Part shown: positions 5,296 through 6,657 of the stretch, one piece after another
Numbering within the stretch: position 1 is the stretch's first letter
Layout: each line of letters begins with the position of its first letter
Origin: Promethearchaeum sp.
GTDB taxonomy: Archaea > Asgardarchaeota > Lokiarchaeia > Sigyniarchaeales > Promethearchaeaceae
DNA: 6,657 nt
Direction of reading: 5' to 3'
Assembly: GCA_030611625.1 (NCBI GenBank)
Contig: JAUWPK010000213.1
Span: 1-6,657, forward strand
The notes under the pieces: model-generated
The model's database searches: none
What the model was told of the DNA's origin: nothing
Seen by the model: the letters and a program-made list of their open reading frames with translations, nothing else
Translations under genes and position numbers: made by a program

Positions 5296-6491
5296 TTTAC
5301 GTTCATCTTCAAATTAATAAGATCATCCATTAAAAATTTCGCTTCTGATGATGTTTTTTGATTTAATAATTTGCTAGGACCACCAATTTTCCCGATATTA
5401 ATATTAAATTTTTCATTTAAATTGGATAAGTTTTCTAAAATTCTTTTAGTAAATTTAGTTCTAGTTAATAACACAACTGAAGGGCCTGTATCTATTGAAA
5501 AATATACAGGAATTCCTTGTTTCCTTAATTCTCGTGTTAAATGCATTATTGATATGGTTTCTGGTGTCCACAAAATAAGATTTTTGTCCGGTGATCCTGT
5601 CATAGTTATTGCATGTAATTGTAATGTATCAAATTCTGTCATTTCACCCATTTTTTCAAAATTTTCATCGATTAAAGCAGTATAGAAATTCACAATATCA
5701 TTTTTTCTGGATTTCATCCATGAGTTATAAAATGGACTAAGGGGTGCAATTTCATGGGCTTTATCAGTCTGAATCTTTGATTGAATTGAGATTGTAATTA
5801 AATCAATATCATTAATAAAAGTTTGAATTTCTTTTGTATCAAGACGTATACCAAAACTTTCTTTTGGTTCCATATTGGGATGACTTATCCACAACCCAAT
5901 TCCCCCAACACAACTACGTATGGCAGAACCTGCTAAGTAACGTGAAAAAAGAGCCCTCAAACTTAGATTACTTGTATAATTTACTTCATTATCATACAAA
6001 ATAGAAATTGCTGCATGGGCTATAGCTGCTCCAGCTGAAGCAGAAGTTCCAATCCCCTTTCCTAAGACAGTTTCATTGTTCTTCTTTATTATGTTCCGAG
6101 AAATTATCAGAGCTCTTGTGTCAATTTTGGAATATTTTCTTATGAATTCAAATTGATGAGATACTCGATAAAATTTCTGATTATTTGAATCAATTTCTAT
6201 CCCATTTAATATAAAACGGTCTTTTTGATATTTTTTAGAGAATTTAACATAAGTAACTGTGAAAAAAGCATCGTTATTAAGAGAAATGCTTGGAAAATTT
6301 GCGGTTCGATGTTCTTTATTTGCCAATCCATGATATTTTAACAAACCTTGTATGGGATAGGCAAGACTAAAAGCTTCACCCTCATCCTTTATTGCTTTTA
6401 AGTCCTTTGGTAAATTAGGCAATGAAATTCCTTTCTGTTTGAGAAATACAGTAATTTCTTCAGCTTCGTTTTCTAATAACTCATCTAGCAT
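5292..6491 (-). CDS. Phosphomevalonate decarboxylase-like GHMP protein (mevalonate diphosphate decarboxylase family)
   Basis: This is a member of the ATP-dependent mevalonate diphosphate decarboxylase family, most likely acting on mevalonate 5-phosphate to give isopentenyl phosphate. The family core begins with YPIQGLLKYHG at 45-55 and continues with the ATP loop GKGIGTSASAG at 144-154, GSAIRS at 188-193, and PVYFSIDTGPSVV at 328-340. The catalytic Lys-Arg-Asp triad of true decarboxylases is present as Lys52, Arg192 and Asp334, which argues against the Thermoplasma 3-kinases that lost it. The substrate loop reads KYHGLAN instead of the KYWGKR of diphosphate-using enzymes; KYHG is, from memory, characteristic of haloarchaeal phosphomevalonate decarboxylases. 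The downstream isopentenyl phosphate kinase and canonical mevalonate kinase fit this substrate. About 42 residues precede the core, which is unusual. The ATG is the first possible one after an in-frame TAG at 6503-6501; upstream there is only a degenerate AGCTGAT. Mevalonate 3,5-bisphosphate decarboxylase is the main alternative. Confidence 0.85.
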   Translation of the reverse strand: MLDELLENEAEEITVFLKQKGISLPNLPKDLKAIKDEGEAFSLAYPIQGLLKYHGLANKEHRTANFPSISLNNDAFFTVTYVKFSKKYQKDRFILNGIEIDSNNQKFYRVSHQFEFIRKYSKIDTRALIISRNIIKKNNETVLGKGIGTSASAGAAIAHAAISILYDNEVNYTSNLSLRALFSRYLAGSAIRSCVGGIGLWISHPNMEPKESFGIRLDTKEIQTFINDIDLITISIQSKIQTDKAHEIAPLSPFYNSWMKSRKNDIVNFYTALIDENFEKMGEMTEFDTLQLHAITMTGSPDKNLILWTPETISIMHLTRELRKQGIPVYFSIDTGPSVVLLTRTKFTKRILENLSNLNEKFNINIGKIGGPSKLLNQKTSSEAKFLMDDLINLKMNVK

Positions 6492-6508
6492 ATTAATCAG
6501 CTAAAAAA

Positions 6509-6657
6509 TCATATATCAGTTTGAGAAATTGATGCCATTTCATCTATTTTAGAAGGTATCTCACAATCTGCTAATCCATAATAAGGTGATGTTGCAACAG
6601 AGCGATAAATAGGCATCCAATTAAGCAATCCTTTTGGTGTATTAGGCGGATCTTGTT
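6509..6657 (-). CDS. C-terminal end of an unrecognised protein
   Basis: An open frame enters from the right edge (first full codon at 6655) and ends at TGA 6511-6509, giving 48 residues. The visible segment contains DPPNTPKGLLNWMPIYRSV, then ATSPYYGLADCEIPSK, and ends in SQTDI. The other two minus frames close earlier. The composition (buried-looking aromatics, GLAD, one Cys) is that of a real globular protein tail, and the 17-base spacing to the decarboxylase gene places it in the same transcript. I do not recognise the family. HMG-CoA synthase or acetyl-CoA acetyltransferase would suit the operon, but nothing in these residues identifies either. Confidence 0.55.
   Translation of the reverse strand, partial: QDPPNTPKGLLNWMPIYRSVATSPYYGLADCEIPSKIDEMASISQTDI

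Larger units (their letters stand above)
1..6657 (-). other. Isoprenoid and lipid side-chain biosynthesis operon (partial at both ends)
   Basis: All eight reading frames run the same way. The junctions in transcription order are: 17-base gap, 4-base overlap (ATGA), 9-base gap, 20-base overlap (11 if isopentenyl phosphate kinase starts at TTG), 10-base gap, 4-base overlap (GTGA) or 5-base gap, and 11-base gap. There is no room for a promoter or terminator between genes, so a polycistronic transcript is inferred, starting beyond the right edge and ending beyond the left. The encoded steps carry HMG-CoA to saturated C20 isoprenoid chains. Confidence 0.85.

Noticed and set aside
5371..5685. Open frame of 104 codons on the plus strand, and shorter plus-strand frames at 2, 2094, 3537, 4290 and 4734
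   Set aside because: All are antisense to genes with clear family motifs and have low-complexity, Leu/Phe/Ser-rich composition typical of reverse-complement frames.
5292..6491. Decarboxylase-like gene as mevalonate 3-kinase of the Thermoplasma type
   Set aside because: The Lys-Arg-Asp triad required for decarboxylation is present, and a canonical mevalonate 5-kinase is encoded two genes downstream. A 3,5-bisphosphate decarboxylase remains possible and is kept as an alternative.
5292..6491. Decarboxylase-like gene as a classical mevalonate 5-diphosphate decarboxylase
   Set aside because: The loop lacks the KYWGKR residues associated with the diphosphate, no phosphomevalonate kinase is present in the operon, and isopentenyl phosphate kinase would then have no evident substrate.
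6492..6508. Promoter or regulatory element in the 17-base gap before the decarboxylase gene
   Set aside because: The gap is too short for a TATA/BRE promoter with leader and shows only AT-rich sequence with a degenerate AGCTGAT, so nothing beyond a weak ribosome-binding site can be supported.
1..6657. CRISPR arrays, tRNA or rRNA genes, insertion sequences, riboswitches
   Set aside because: The window is almost entirely filled by tightly packed coding sequence; no direct repeat series, terminal inverted repeats, transposase motifs or structured RNA-like segments were seen.

Overview
The window is one co-directional block of archaeal isoprenoid and membrane-lipid genes, all on the minus strand, so transcription runs from high to low coordinates. 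The DNA is strongly AT-rich. An archaeal source is indicated by the gene set: isopentenyl phosphate kinase, type 2 IPP isomerase, a short-chain trans-prenyl synthase with GGPP-type residues, and a geranylgeranyl-reductase-like flavoprotein, with Shine-Dalgarno sites of the AAGGTG type. The lineage cannot be fixed from sequence alone. The class II HMG-CoA reductase and the low GC argue against a typical haloarchaeon.

Layout in transcription order: the C-terminal end of an unrecognised gene (6657-6509); a phosphomevalonate-decarboxylase-like GHMP protein (6491-5292); class II HMG-CoA reductase (5295-4138); mevalonate kinase (4128-3160); isopentenyl phosphate kinase (3179-2340); FMN-dependent type 2 IPP isomerase (2329-1247); GGPP-synthase-like prenyltransferase (1250-249); and the N-terminus of a geranylgeranyl reductase family protein (237 to the left edge). 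Junctions are 4- to 20-base overlaps or gaps of at most 17 bases, so this reads as one operon whose promoter and terminator both lie outside the window. No non-coding stretch exceeds 20 bases.

Together the genes spell a route from HMG-CoA to the archaeal lipid side chain: HMG-CoA to mevalonate (HMGR), mevalonate 5-phosphate (MVK), isopentenyl phosphate (decarboxylase), IPP (IPK), DMAPP (IDI-2), GGPP (prenyl synthase), then saturation of geranylgeranyl chains (GGR). There is no phosphomevalonate kinase, and no phosphomevalonate dehydratase or UbiD-like decarboxylase here. The gene content therefore matches the phosphomevalonate decarboxylase plus IPK variant described from haloarchaea, rather than the dehydratase route found in most archaea. 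From HMGR onward the gene order equals the reaction order.

Points needing a second look: HMGR stops seven residues after its catalytic His and lacks the usual C-terminal flap helices; HMGR and MVK share a reading frame, separated only by one TAG and three codons; the geranylgeranyl reductase hits TAG TAG after 71 codons while a neighbouring frame continues with plausible sequence, indicating a frameshift; and the GTG starts of IPK and the prenyl synthase look like parts of Shine-Dalgarno sites for TTG starts nine bases downstream.
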